A DNA stretch of 64,000 bases, taken from assembly GCF_019029495.1 (NCBI RefSeq), contig NZ_JAERQM010000001.1, positions 186,001 to 250,000 on the forward strand, read 5' to 3'. Origin of the DNA: Falsiroseomonas oleicola (GTDB taxonomy: Bacteria > Pseudomonadota > Alphaproteobacteria > Acetobacterales > Acetobacteraceae). Position numbers and translations under genes: made by a program. Shown here in pieces: positions 54,635 to 64,000 of this stretch. Numbering within the stretch: the first letter of the stretch is position 1; every line of letters starts with the position of its first letter. Below the pieces are notes generated by a model that was given only the letters and a program-made list of their open reading frames with translations, ran no database searches and had not been told where the DNA came from.

Positions 54635-54652
54635 TTTGCGCCTTGGCGCAAA
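54635..54652. promoter_or_regulatory. 18-bp perfect dyad between hisD and infA
   Basis: TTTGCGCC-TT-GGCGCAAA, followed by the AT-rich ATAAATC. It lies 35 bp after the hisD stop and 68 bp before infA. It could be a compact terminator hairpin for the his transcript or an operator over the infA promoter; the sequence alone does not decide. Confidence 0.5.
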
Positions 54653-54720
54653 TAAATCTCACATCCGCGCTTTGCCCGCCCTGGCCGAGCCGGATCTCAT
54701 GACCTTGATGAAGGATCTGC

Positions 54721-54939
54721 ATGTCGAAAGAGGACATGATCGAGTTCAGCGGCACCGTCGCGGAGCTGCTGCCCAACGCGATGTTTCGCGTGAAGCTCGA
54801 CAACGACCACATGGTGCTGGCCCATACCAGCGGGAAGATGCGCAAGAACCGCATCCGCGTCCTGGCCGGTGACAGGGTCAATGTGGAAATGACGCCCTAT
54901 GACCTGACCAAGGGGCGCATCACTTTCCGCTTCAAGTAG
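54721..54939 (+). CDS. infA: Translation initiation factor IF-1
   Basis: A 72-residue S1/OB-fold protein starting [20 protein letters not shown] with [20 protein letters not shown] and the terminal [12 protein letters not shown]: a full-length, canonical IF-1. It occupies the ribosomal A site during initiation. Next to maf and an RNase E/G-like gene, an order I know from many alphaproteobacteria. Confidence 0.97.
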   Translation: MSKEDMIEFSGTVAELLPNAMFRVKLDNDHMVLAHTSGKMRKNRIRVLAGDRVNVEMTPYDLTKGRITFRFK

Positions 54940-54956
54940 CTGCCGCCTTGCCGACC

Positions 54957-55553
54957 ATGCTCGGCACCGAGAGGCCGCGACCCGCTTTCCTGCTGGCTTC
55001 CGGCAGTCCGCGTCGAATCGAGCTTCTGGCCCGGATCGGCGTGACGCCCGACCAGGTGCGGCCGGCCGATATCGATGAAACGCCCCGCAAGACGGAGCTG
55101 CCCAGGCAGCTTGCCGAGCGCTTGGCGCGCGCCAAGGCCGAGGCAGTTGCCGCCGAGGCCACGGACGCGCTTGTGCTCGCCGCGGACACGGTGGTGGGGG
55201 TCGGACGAAGGATCCTCGGCAAGCCGGCCGATGAGGCAGAGGCGGCGCGCTTCCTTGGCCTTCTGTCGGGGCGCCGGCACAGGGTGATGACCGCTGTCTG
55301 CCTGATGCAGCCCGGCGGGCGCCGCACTTCGCGACTGGTCACCACGATCCTGGCGTTCCAGCGCCTCACCCAGGCGCAGATCGAGGATCATGTCGCCTCG
55401 GGCGAATGGCGCGGTGTGGCCGGCGGCTACCAGATTCAGAAGCGCGCCGAGATGTATGTGCGCTTCCTCTCCGGCAGCCATTCCAACGTCGTGGGCCTGC
55501 CGCTGTTCGAGACGGCGCAGCTTCTGCGCGGGGCCGGCTGGCTGCGGCCATGA
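54957..55553 (+). CDS. maf: Maf family nucleoside triphosphate pyrophosphatase
   Basis: A 198-residue Maf/YhdE-type pyrophosphatase hydrolysing non-canonical or dTTP/UTP nucleotides. FLLASGSPRRIELLARIGV carries the S-x-S-P-R-R motif; ALVLAADTVVGV gives the catalytic Asp region, and VAGGYQIQKRAEMYVRFLSGSHSNVVGLPLFE is the C-terminal hallmark. The ATG at 54957 is used over a TTG at 54948. It overlaps the following gene by ATGA. Confidence 0.92.
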   Translation: MLGTERPRPAFLLASGSPRRIELLARIGVTPDQVRPADIDETPRKTELPRQLAERLARAKAEAVAAEATDALVLAADTVVGVGRRILGKPADEAEAARFLGLLSGRRHRVMTAVCLMQPGGRRTSRLVTTILAFQRLTQAQIEDHVASGEWRGVAGGYQIQKRAEMYVRFLSGSHSNVVGLPLFETAQLLRGAGWLRP

Positions 55554-56710
55554 GCCGGGACGCGGTGATCCGCGTCAGTGTCTCGCCGGGCGAAGTACGG
55601 GTGGCCGGCCTGGTGGATGACCGGCTGGAGGCCGCCTGGATCGAGCGCCCTTTCCAGCCCGATGGCGTGGGCGACCTTTATCTCGCGCGGGTTTCCGCCA
55701 TCTCCCCGGCCATGAGCGGCGCCTTCCTCACCCTGTCCGAGGGCCTGACCGGCTTCCTCCCCGAAAGCGAATTGCCGCCCCCCCGCCGCCCCATCGCCAA
55801 GGCCTTGCAGGATGGGCTGGCGCTGCCAGTGCGCGTCACGCGTGCGGCACAGGGCGGCAAGGGGCCACGCGTGACGGCGCGGCTGAAGCCGCCTGAGTTG
55901 GCGCTGGCGGAAGGCGCTCGTGCGCCGGCCCTCCTGAAGCGTGGCGATGATGCGGCCCTGCGGCTTGCCCGGGCCTGGGACGACGCGCCCATCATCACCG
56001 ATGGCGCGGCCATGGCCGCCGGCTTGCGTGCCAACCTCGACCATGGACGCATCACCTTGCACCACGGCGCGGTCTTCGATGCGGAACTGGAGGAGGCCTT
56101 CGCCGAACTGGCCTCCCCCCGCGTCGCCCTGCCCGGCGGCGCGAGCCTGACGATCCACCCGACTCCGGCGCTGACCGCGATCGATGTCGATGCGGGAAGC
56201 CTCGCAGGCTCGCGCGATGGCGTTGCGCATGAGCGGATGAACATCGTTGCGGCGCAGGAGGTGGCGCGCCAGATCAGGCTGCGCAACCTGGCGGGCGCCA
56301 TCCTGGTCGATTTCGCCGGGCTGTCGGTGCGGCGCCGCGACGCCCTTGTTGCCCCCCTGGCAGAAGCGTTGCAGGGCGACCCTCTCGGGCCGCAGCTGCT
56401 TGGCATGACCCGGCTGGGGCTGATGGAGATCGTCCGTCCCCGAATCCACCCGCCGCTGCATGAGGTGCTGGGCCTGCCACCCACCGCCCTGACCCTTGGA
56501 CTGGCCGCCTTGCGACAGGCGCTGCGCGAGGTCTCGGCGCGCCCTGGCACGCCGCTGCGGCTGGTCGCGGCACCGGAGCTTGTCCAGGCACTGGCCGCGG
56601 CGCCGCAGGCGCTGGACACCTATCGCCTGGCCGCCGGCCGCACCCTGGTTCTCCTGCCCGATAGGGAATTGAGGCTCGGCGAGGAGCGAATCGAGGAATT
56701 GCCCGCATGA
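55550..56710 (+). CDS. Ribonuclease E/G family protein lacking the zinc link
   Basis: A 386-residue member of the RNase E/G family. An S1-like domain is seen as [34 protein letters not shown]; the DNase I-like catalytic region has the two Asp motifs TAIDVDAGS (about residue 205) and AILVDFAGL, followed by [20 protein letters not shown]. Unlike RNase E and RNase G it has no CPxCxGxG zinc link. Its product probably processes RNA, but activity or oligomerisation may differ. It is translationally coupled to maf and yacG. Confidence 0.8.
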   Translation: MSRDAVIRVSVSPGEVRVAGLVDDRLEAAWIERPFQPDGVGDLYLARVSAISPAMSGAFLTLSEGLTGFLPESELPPPRRPIAKALQDGLALPVRVTRAAQGGKGPRVTARLKPPELALAEGARAPALLKRGDDAALRLARAWDDAPIITDGAAMAAGLRANLDHGRITLHHGAVFDAELEEAFAELASPRVALPGGASLTIHPTPALTAIDVDAGSLAGSRDGVAHERMNIVAAQEVARQIRLRNLAGAILVDFAGLSVRRRDALVAPLAEALQGDPLGPQLLGMTRLGLMEIVRPRIHPPLHEVLGLPPTALTLGLAALRQALREVSARPGTPLRLVAAPELVQALAAAPQALDTYRLAAGRTLVLLPDRELRLGEERIEELPA

Positions 56711-56889
56711 CCCAGCCGCCACAACGCCCCCCGCGCGCACGCCGCTGCCCGATCTGCTACAAGCCGGTCGCGTCCAGCCAGAGCCGCTTCTGCTCGGAGC
56801 GATGCTCGGCCGTTGATCTCGGGCGCTGGCTGGGTGGGCACTACGCCATTCCGGTGCGCGAGGAAGATGAAACTTCCGAGGAACCCTGA
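56707..56889 (+). CDS. yacG: DNA gyrase inhibitor YacG
   Basis: A 60-residue zinc protein: CPICYKPV and CSERC provide the C4 zinc site (ICY spacing, [22 protein letters not shown]), the YacG hallmark. YacG binds GyrB and inhibits gyrase. It overlaps the RNase E/G-like gene by ATGA and is normal in length. Confidence 0.92.
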   Translation: MTQPPQRPPRARRCPICYKPVASSQSRFCSERCSAVDLGRWLGGHYAIPVREEDETSEEP

Positions 56890-56973
56890 GCCGCGGATGG
56901 GTGGACAGGCCCCCGCCCATCGGCTATCAGGCCGGCCTCTGCCGCTGGAGACGGTTCGCCGATCCGCGCTTGG

Positions 56974-57049
56974 GCCCAGGTAGCTCAGTTGGTAGAGCAT
57001 GCGACTGAAAATCGCAGTGTCGGTGGTTCGATTCCACTCCTGGGCACCA
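56974..57049 (+). tRNA. tRNA-Phe (anticodon GAA)
   Basis: A 76-nt cloverleaf: acceptor GCCCAGG/CCTGGGC, D arm GCTC-AGTTGGTA-GAGC, anticodon stem TGCGA/TCGCA with loop CTGAAAA (anticodon GAA), variable GTGTC, T arm GGTGG-TTCGATT-CCACT, discriminator A and an encoded CCA end. All stems pair. It follows yacG by 84 bp. Confidence 0.97.
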
Positions 57050-57080
57050 TTCGTCCCCCTCGCTTGCCGCAAGCCCCGCT

Positions 57081-58274
57081 TCACGCGCCTGGGATATGGC
57101 TCGGCTCATCCGCCGACCACAGCCCGCTCTTCAGACCTGCGAGAGTCAGAAGCGCCTGCCGGCGCACCATCGGAATTTGCCCGACCGGCCCCGCCAGTCG
57201 GTCGCGGAGCCAGCCCAACCCTGGAATGTCGGACTGGAACACCGGAGTCAGCGCACGGCTGGCCAGGCGGTAATAGGCCGTCCGGCGGCGCCTCTCCTGC
57301 CAATAAGCGCCAAGCCGGTCCATGATCGGCCCGTCGCGCCGCAACGCCTCGGCCAGCGCCCTGGCGTCGCGCAGGGCCTGGGTGGTGCCCTGGCCCAGTT
57401 GCGGGCTGGTGCCATGCGCGGCATCGCCCATCACCACCATGCGGCCATCATGGGGCGGTGCCGCCCAGACATCGCGATAGGTGGCATGTTCCACCTCGGC
57501 GTGGGTCAAGCCGCGCAGCAGGTCCCCCGCCTCGGGCCAGGTGCGCGCCACCTGTGCCCGCCAATCCTCGAAAGGTGCGGCACGCCAGGCCGCGACCCGG
57601 TCGTTGCGGATGCTCCAATACAGCGCACCAAGCTGCTCGCCGTCCGACAGGCTGATGGGGAGCACGCCCAGCATGATGCCCGTGCCGTCGCAGCGCTGCG
57701 CAAGGACATCCAGCGGCCAGCCTGGCGGCAACCGCACCGTCGCCCATAGGCAACCCCAGGGGTAGAGCCGCGTGCGATAGCCGGGGCGCCCGGTCCAAAG
57801 CCCCGCATGGGTGCCGGCGGCCACGACCAGCAGGTCGAAGTCCAACCTCTGCCCATCCGCCAGGGTGGCCTGTGCCATATCCGCCGCGCCAGCCACGCTC
57901 TCGACGCCGCACCCTTGCCGCAGCTCGGCGCCAGCCTCCAGCGCCGCATCCCGCAGCGCCGCCCAGATCGCGGGCCGCGTCAGCCCCAGCCCGTAGAGCC
58001 CCGGCGCCAGATCCGCGTAATGCAGGTCAAGCAGCCTGGCGCCGCCGCGCGCGCGGCTGTCGAGATGGCGGACCGGGGCGCCCTGCGCCGCGACCGCCTG
58101 CAGGGCGCCGAGTTCCCGGAGGATGGCGATGCCCGGCGGCTGCAGCAGAAGCCCCGCGCCGATAGGCCGCGCCACCCGCGCGCGCTCCAGCAGCACGACC
58201 GCATGGCCGTCGCGGGCCAGCAGCGCGGCACTCGCGAGGCCGCATAGGCCAGCGCCGACGATTCCGATGCGCAA
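57081..58274 (-). CDS. FAD-dependent monooxygenase (PHBH-fold)
   Basis: A 397-residue class A flavoprotein monooxygenase: [29 protein letters not shown] (FAD-binding Rossmann), [10 protein letters not shown], and [36 protein letters not shown] (the GD motif). Relatives hydroxylate aromatic or isoprenoid substrates; the target is unknown. The start is a TTG at 58274 that places the dinucleotide motif at residue 2; the frame continues upstream with an unrelated sequence. Divergent from livH. Confidence 0.85.
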   Translation of the reverse strand: MRIGIVGAGLCGLASAALLARDGHAVVLLERARVARPIGAGLLLQPPGIAILRELGALQAVAAQGAPVRHLDSRARGGARLLDLHYADLAPGLYGLGLTRPAIWAALRDAALEAGAELRQGCGVESVAGAADMAQATLADGQRLDFDLLVVAAGTHAGLWTGRPGYRTRLYPWGCLWATVRLPPGWPLDVLAQRCDGTGIMLGVLPISLSDGEQLGALYWSIRNDRVAAWRAAPFEDWRAQVARTWPEAGDLLRGLTHAEVEHATYRDVWAAPPHDGRMVVMGDAAHGTSPQLGQGTTQALRDARALAEALRRDGPIMDRLGAYWQERRRRTAYYRLASRALTPVFQSDIPGLGWLRDRLAGPVGQIPMVRRQALLTLAGLKSGLWSADEPSHIPGA

Positions 58275-58435
58275 GCCCAGGGCAGCCTTCTTGCTGATAA
58301 GGATGGCGTCAGCATGGAAGGGCGGTTGCGATGCGACAAGGGCCGTTGCGCTGCCAAATGCTCCAAAACCCCTTGCGAAGCCCCACGGCTTGCGTGACGG
58401 TCGGGACAACGGTGCCGCCGCAGAAGGAATCGGCC

Positions 58436-59346
<911 letters not shown>

Positions 59347-59350
<4 letters not shown>

Positions 59351-60645
59351 CGGCGCCCGGCAAGGCAGGACGTCTCGGCGCGGCGTTGCTCGATGCCGCC
59401 AAGGCGATGCTGGTGGCCTTCGGCCTTTTCGTGGTGATGGTGGGGCTGCGCACCGATGTCAGCTCGAGCGGCGCGCTGCTGTTGCGCACCCGCTGGATGG
59501 ATGTGGCGCTGCTCTGCGCGGCGGTCTTCGTGCTGCGCCTCGCCATGGCACTCTGGGTGCGGCCACGCCTGCCAGCCGCCGGCTCGGCCTTGCTGGGCAC
59601 AGGGCTGACCCGCGCGGGGCTGCTGTTCGGGCCGGCGCTGCTCGCCGTTGCGCTGGTGCTGCCCTTCATCCCCGGTATCGGCCGCTACGAACTCGACCTT
59701 GGGATACTGGTGCTGACCTATGTGATGCTCGGCTGGGGGCTGAACATCGTGGTCGGGCTCGCGGGGTTGCTGGACCTTGGTTATGTCGCCTTCTACGCGG
59801 TCGGGGCCTATTCCTACGCGCTTCTGGCCCAGTATTTTGGCCTGTCCTTCTGGATCTGCCTGCCGCTGGCCGGAATCCTGGCGGCCTTCTGGGGCGTGCT
59901 GCTTGGCTTCCCCGTGCTTCGGCTGCGCGGCGACTACCTGGCTATCGTCACGCTGGCCTTCGGCGAGATCATCCGCATCGTCCTGCTGAACTGGGTCAGC
60001 CTGACCGGTGGCCCCAACGGCATCTCCGGCATCCCGCGCCCGACCTTCTTCGGCCTGCCCTTCAGCATGTCGGGCGGCCCCGGCACCTTCGCCGGCTTCT
60101 TCGGGCTGGAGCCCAGCCCCTCCCACCGTGTGATCTTCCTGTACTACCTGATCCTCGGCCTGGCCCTGCTGACCAACTGGGTCGCGATCCGCATCCGCCG
60201 CCAGCCCATCGGCCGGGCGTGGGAGGCATTGCGGGAGGATGAAATCGCCTGCCGCGCGCTCGGCATCAACATCACAAATACCAAGCTGACCGCCTTCGCC
60301 CTGGGTGCCATGTTCGCGGGCTTCGCCGGCGCCTTCTTCGCCACCCGCCAGGCCTTCATCAGTCCGGAAAGCTTCACCTTCATCGAAAGCGCCATCATCC
60401 TGGCCATCGTGGTGCTGGGCGGCCTCGGCAGCCAGATCGGCATCGCGGTCGCCGCCATCGTCATGATCGGCGGGTTCGAGCTGTTCCGCGACCTGGACGA
60501 GTACCGGATGCTGGTCTTCGGCGCCGCCATGGTCGTCATCATGGTGGCGCGCCCGCGCGGCCTCGTCGGCTCCCGCGCTCCCAGCGTGCTGCTGGGCGAG
60601 AGGCGGCGCATCGATGCAAGCCTGGTGGGCGAGGGCCGCGGATGA
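59347..60645 (+). CDS. livM: Branched-chain amino acid ABC transporter permease LivM
   Basis: A 432-residue permease with an N-terminal extension containing extra helices (about residues 15-105) before the conserved core ([104 protein letters not shown]). This long form is common in proteobacterial LivM. Coupled to livH and livG by 4-bp overlaps. Confidence 0.92.
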
Positions 60646-61477
60646 GCGGCGCGACGGAGGAGGCGGGCAGCGAGATCCTGCGGGTCGAGGGGCTGACCAT
60701 GCGCTTCGGCGGGCTGCTCGCCGTGGATGCGGTGGATTTCGCGGTCCAGCGCGGCAGCATCACTGCTCTGATCGGCCCGAACGGCGCCGGCAAGACCACC
60801 GTCTTCAACTGCATCACCGGCTTCTACCGCCCGACCGGCGGCCGCATCCGCCTGCGCCGCGCGGATGGCAGCGTCGCCGAGTTGCAGCGCCTGAAGGACC
60901 ACAGCATCGCCCGCGCCGGCGTCGCACGCACCTTCCAGAACATCCGGCTGTTCGCCGGCATGACGGTGCTGGAGAACCTGCTGATCGCCCAGCATCTGAA
61001 GCTGCAGAAGGCCACCGGCTTCGGCATCGGCGCCATGCTCGGCCTGTCCGGCTACAAGGCGGCGGAGGCCGAGGCGATCGCGAAAGCGGTGGACTGGCTG
61101 CGCGCCACCAACCTGCTGGACCGCGCCGATGACGCGGCCGGCGCCCTGCCCTATGGCGCCCAGCGCCGGCTGGAAATCGCCCGCGCCATGTGCACCGGCC
61201 CGGCCTTGCTGTGCCTCGATGAGCCCGCGGCCGGGCTCAACCCGCGTGAATCGGACGACCTGGCGAAACTGCTCGCCGCCATCCGCGACGGCACGGCGAC
61301 CGCCAGCGCGCCGACCTCCGTGCTGCTGATCGAGCATGACATGGGCATCGTCATGCGGATTTCCGACCAGGTCGTGGTGCTCGACCACGGCCGGAAGATT
61401 GCCGAGGGGCCGCCCGCCACGGTCCGCAGCGACCGCCACGTCATCGCCGCCTATCTGGGCGAGGAGGAGGAGGCCTG

Positions 61478-61478
<1 letters not shown>
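60642..61478 (+). CDS. livG: Branched-chain amino acid ABC transporter ATPase LivG
   Basis: A 278-residue ATPase: [14 protein letters not shown], Walker [43 protein letters not shown] (Q-loop), [15 protein letters not shown] (signature), [16 protein letters not shown] (Walker B), [23 protein letters not shown]. The C-terminus matches LivG. Coupled to livM (ATGA) and to livF (TGATG). Confidence 0.94.
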
Positions 61479-62197
<719 letters not shown>

Positions 62198-62266
62198 TAC
62201 CAAATCCCGGCGATCGTAGCCGATCACCGCCTCAATCGCCGGCGCCGGCATCCGCCGGCTTGGCTA

Positions 62267-62322
62267 CGCGCCACTTGGCGCGGCGCCCATTTGGGCGCTC
62301 GGACCGGTCAAGCGACCGGTCC
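62267..62322. repeat. Three consecutive hairpins between livF and gluQRS
   Basis: CGCGCCA-CT-TGGCGCG (62267-62282), GCGCCCA-TT-TGGGCGC (62283-62298) and GGACCGGTC-AAGC-GACCGGTCC (62301-62322), end to end, followed by GCTCTTTC. More GC dyads lie just upstream (62205-62262). The last hairpin may end livF and/or gluQRS transcription. The dense packing resembles a mobile palindromic intergenic element, but only one copy is in the window. Confidence 0.55.
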
Positions 62323-62328
62323 GCTCTT

Positions 62329-63186
62329 TCAGTCAGGCCACCCCGCCGTGGCCCGCACCTGCGCCGGGCTGGCGCCCTGGCGACGCAGGTCGCGCAGCGT
62401 CGGCGCGCCGTCCCGCTTCGCCAGGCGCCGTCCGGAGGCGTCGGTCAGCAGGGCGTGATGGGCATAGGCGGGCGCCGGCCAGCCCATCAGATGCTGCAAC
62501 AGCCGGTGCAGGTCGGTGGCCGGCAGCAGGTCCACGCCGCGCGTCACCAGAGTCACGCCATCCCGCGCATCGTCATGGGTGACACAGAGATGGTAGCTGG
62601 CCGGCACCTCCTTCCGCGCCAGCACCACATCGCCGAAGCGGGCGGGGTCACAGTGCAGGCGGCCCTGGCCCGCCTCCTCGAAATCCAACGGCCCGGCCAA
62701 TCCGGCCAATGCGCGGCCCATATCCAGGCGCAGCGCATGCGGCTCCCCCGCCGCCAGCCGCGCCCGCCGCTTGGCCTCCGTCAGCCGGCGGCAGGTGCCG
62801 GGGTAGAGCGGGCCGTCCGGGCCATGCGGCGCCGCCGCGCTGCCCGCGATTTCCCGCGCGATGTCACCGCGACTGCAGAAGCAGGGATAAAGCAGCCCCC
62901 GCGCTGCCAAGGCATCCAATGTGATGCGGTAATCCGCCATGTGGCGCGACTGCACCCGCACCGGCCCGTCCCAGTCGAGGCCAAGCCAGGTCAGATCCTC
63001 AAAAATCGCATCGGTGAATTCGGGCCGGCAGCGGGTCGCGTCGATATCCTCGATCCGCAGCAGGAAGCGCCCGCCACCGGTACGGGCCCGGCGCCACCCC
63101 GCCAGGGCGGAATGGGCATGGCCCAGATGCAGGAAACCCGTCGGGCTGGGCGCGAAGCGGGTGACGAGGGGCCGGGGCGCGGTCAT
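62329..63186 (-). CDS. gluQRS: Glutamyl-Q tRNA(Asp) synthetase
   Basis: A 285-residue GluRS paralogue without an anticodon-binding domain. The HIGH-like motif is FAPSPTGFLHLGHAHSAL; RIEDIDATRCRPEF follows, zinc-type Cys residues occur in LLYPCFCSRGDI, and the KMSKS-like motif is RRLAKRDGAPTL. It attaches glutamate to queuosine in tRNA(Asp). The length and lack of a C-terminal domain exclude GltX. Start ATG at 63186. Confidence 0.92.
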   Translation of the reverse strand: MTAPRPLVTRFAPSPTGFLHLGHAHSALAGWRRARTGGGRFLLRIEDIDATRCRPEFTDAIFEDLTWLGLDWDGPVRVQSRHMADYRITLDALAARGLLYPCFCSRGDIAREIAGSAAAPHGPDGPLYPGTCRRLTEAKRRARLAAGEPHALRLDMGRALAGLAGPLDFEEAGQGRLHCDPARFGDVVLARKEVPASYHLCVTHDDARDGVTLVTRGVDLLPATDLHRLLQHLMGWPAPAYAHHALLTDASGRRLAKRDGAPTLRDLRRQGASPAQVRATAGWPD

Positions 63187-63227
63187 CCTGTCCGGGCGTA
63201 GCGGACGATCGGCAGGGGGAGCAAGCG

Positions 63228-63881
63228 ATGGCGAATGGATGGGATGGGCCGCGCTGGGGCCCCGCCTCGGCTGGGACGCCGCGCAAGCTGGTGGTTCTGC
63301 TGCACGGCGTCGGCGCCGATGGCTTCGACCTGATCGACCTCGCCCCCGGCTGGGGCAAGGCGGTGCCGGAAGCGCTGTTCATCGCTCCGCATGCGCCGGA
63401 GCCCTGCGACATGGCCCCCTATGGTCGGCAGTGGTTCAGCCTTCAGGACCGCTCCCCCGCCATGATGCGCGCGGGGGCGGAAGCCGCCACCGCCTGGCTG
63501 CGCCCGCATGTGGAGGCGGAACTGGCGCGCCTCGGCCTGACCTCCCGCGATCTGGCCCTGGCGGGGTTCAGCCAGGGGGCGATGATGGCCTTGCAGGCCG
63601 GGCTTTCCTGGCCCGGCGGCTGCGCCGCCATCCTGGCCTATGCCGGCGCGCTGCTCGCCCCCGACTCCCTGCCCCCGACGGCCCCACCCATCCTTCTGGT
63701 GCATGGCGAGGCCGATGAGGTGGTGCCCGCCGCCGCCAGCCGCCGGGCGGAACAGGCGCTGCGCGCGGCGGGACTGACGGTGGAGGCTGTGTATCGCCCA
63801 GGGCTCGCGCATGGCATCGACGAGGTCGGCATCAGCCTCGGCGCGCTCGCGCTCCAGCGCGAATTGGCGGGCGGTGCATGA
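63228..63881 (+). CDS. Alpha/beta hydrolase, phospholipase/carboxylesterase family
   Basis: A 217-residue hydrolase of the YpfH/Est-like carboxylesterase type: LVVLLHGVGADGFDLIDLAPGW (oxyanion region), APHAPEPC, nucleophile Ser115 in LAGFSQGAMMAL, Asp163 (VHGEADEVVP) and His195 (PGLAHGID). Substrates are usually short-chain or lysophospholipid esters; not resolved here. Divergent from gluQRS by 41 bp. Confidence 0.88.
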   Translation: MANGWDGPRWGPASAGTPRKLVVLLHGVGADGFDLIDLAPGWGKAVPEALFIAPHAPEPCDMAPYGRQWFSLQDRSPAMMRAGAEAATAWLRPHVEAELARLGLTSRDLALAGFSQGAMMALQAGLSWPGGCAAILAYAGALLAPDSLPPTAPPILLVHGEADEVVPAAASRRAEQALRAAGLTVEAVYRPGLAHGIDEVGISLGALALQRELAGGA

Positions 63882-64000
63882 CCACCGCGTGAAACCTCGA
63901 AAACCGGCGGTTGCGCCTGCGAAGTGGCCCTGGCATGAAGGTCCGGTCAACGCGGCGCTGCCACAGAATATGGGGCTTTGCTAACAGTTGTGGCCCCAGG
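63882..64000. other. Right-edge intergenic segment, no gene seen
   Basis: I find no start or coding pattern in the last 119 bp. Nested short inverted repeats (GCCACA 63960-63965 with TGTGGC 63989-63994; TGGGGC 63971-63976 with GCCCCA 63993-63998) lie at the very edge and may belong to a structured or regulatory element that continues outside. Confidence 0.4.

Overview
The window looks like a chromosomal segment from a very GC-rich alphaproteobacterium, most likely an Acetobacteraceae/Roseomonas-like organism. The lineage is inferred from the CtrA and ChpT phosphorelay proteins, two tripartite-tricarboxylate (Bug) binding proteins, the hisD-infA-maf-RNase G-like-yacG block and strongly GC-biased codon use; there is no rRNA to confirm it. 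I see no insertion sequence, prophage, integrase or CRISPR array. Nearly all of the DNA is protein-coding, with many 1-14 bp gene overlaps that mark operons. Long open frames antisense to real genes are compositional shadows and are omitted.

Layout. 1-2365 (minus): a DapA-family aldolase (cut by the window edge), a YcgN cysteine-cluster protein, a DUF3297 protein, an HD phosphohydrolase and a metallo-beta-lactamase-fold hydrolase. 2439-7108 (plus): an overlapping SbcD/SbcC-like (YhaO/YhaN) nuclease-ATPase pair. 7135-11485 (plus): a UxaA-family dehydratase, a VOC protein and an exported phytase-like protein. 11492-15467 (minus): an IlvD/EDD dehydratase, an SDR dehydrogenase and an FAH hydrolase, which resemble a non-phosphorylative sugar-acid pathway, followed by two small proteins. 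15619-24130 (minus): a nine-gene catabolic and transport cluster (cupin, Bug receptor, M24 hydrolase, CoA transferase, class-III aminotransferase, polar amino acid ABC transporter, polysaccharide-deacetylase-type hydrolase) divergent from a LysR regulator at 24260.

25255-37547: a DksA-type zinc finger, GlpD, a second Bug receptor, a DctP-type binding protein without a visible signal peptide, an FCD/GntR regulator with two clear operator dyads, a zinc alcohol dehydrogenase with a cupin, a TonB-like protein, a lone molybdopterin hydroxylase large subunit, an epimerase and a TIGR03862 flavoprotein. 37551-39250: an Lrp/AsnC regulator divergent from hppD. 39231-48114: a motility and cell-cycle block: fliJ-fliI, ctrA on the other strand, then the operon chpT-cheA-cheW-cheY-cheB-cheR. 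48455-64000: a TauE-like permease, moaA, a small membrane protein, a nitrilase-family amidase, NAD kinase, hisG-hisD, infA, maf, an RNase E/G-like protein, yacG, tRNA-Phe(GAA), a FAD monooxygenase, livHMGF without a binding protein, gluQRS and a carboxylesterase.

The most interesting points are the operon that puts the CtrA phosphotransferase ChpT directly in front of the chemotaxis genes, the matching ATTGGT-NN-ACCAAT operators around the GntR-controlled locus, and the unassigned LysR-linked catabolic cluster. I found no convincing evidence of a wholly new defence or mobile system.
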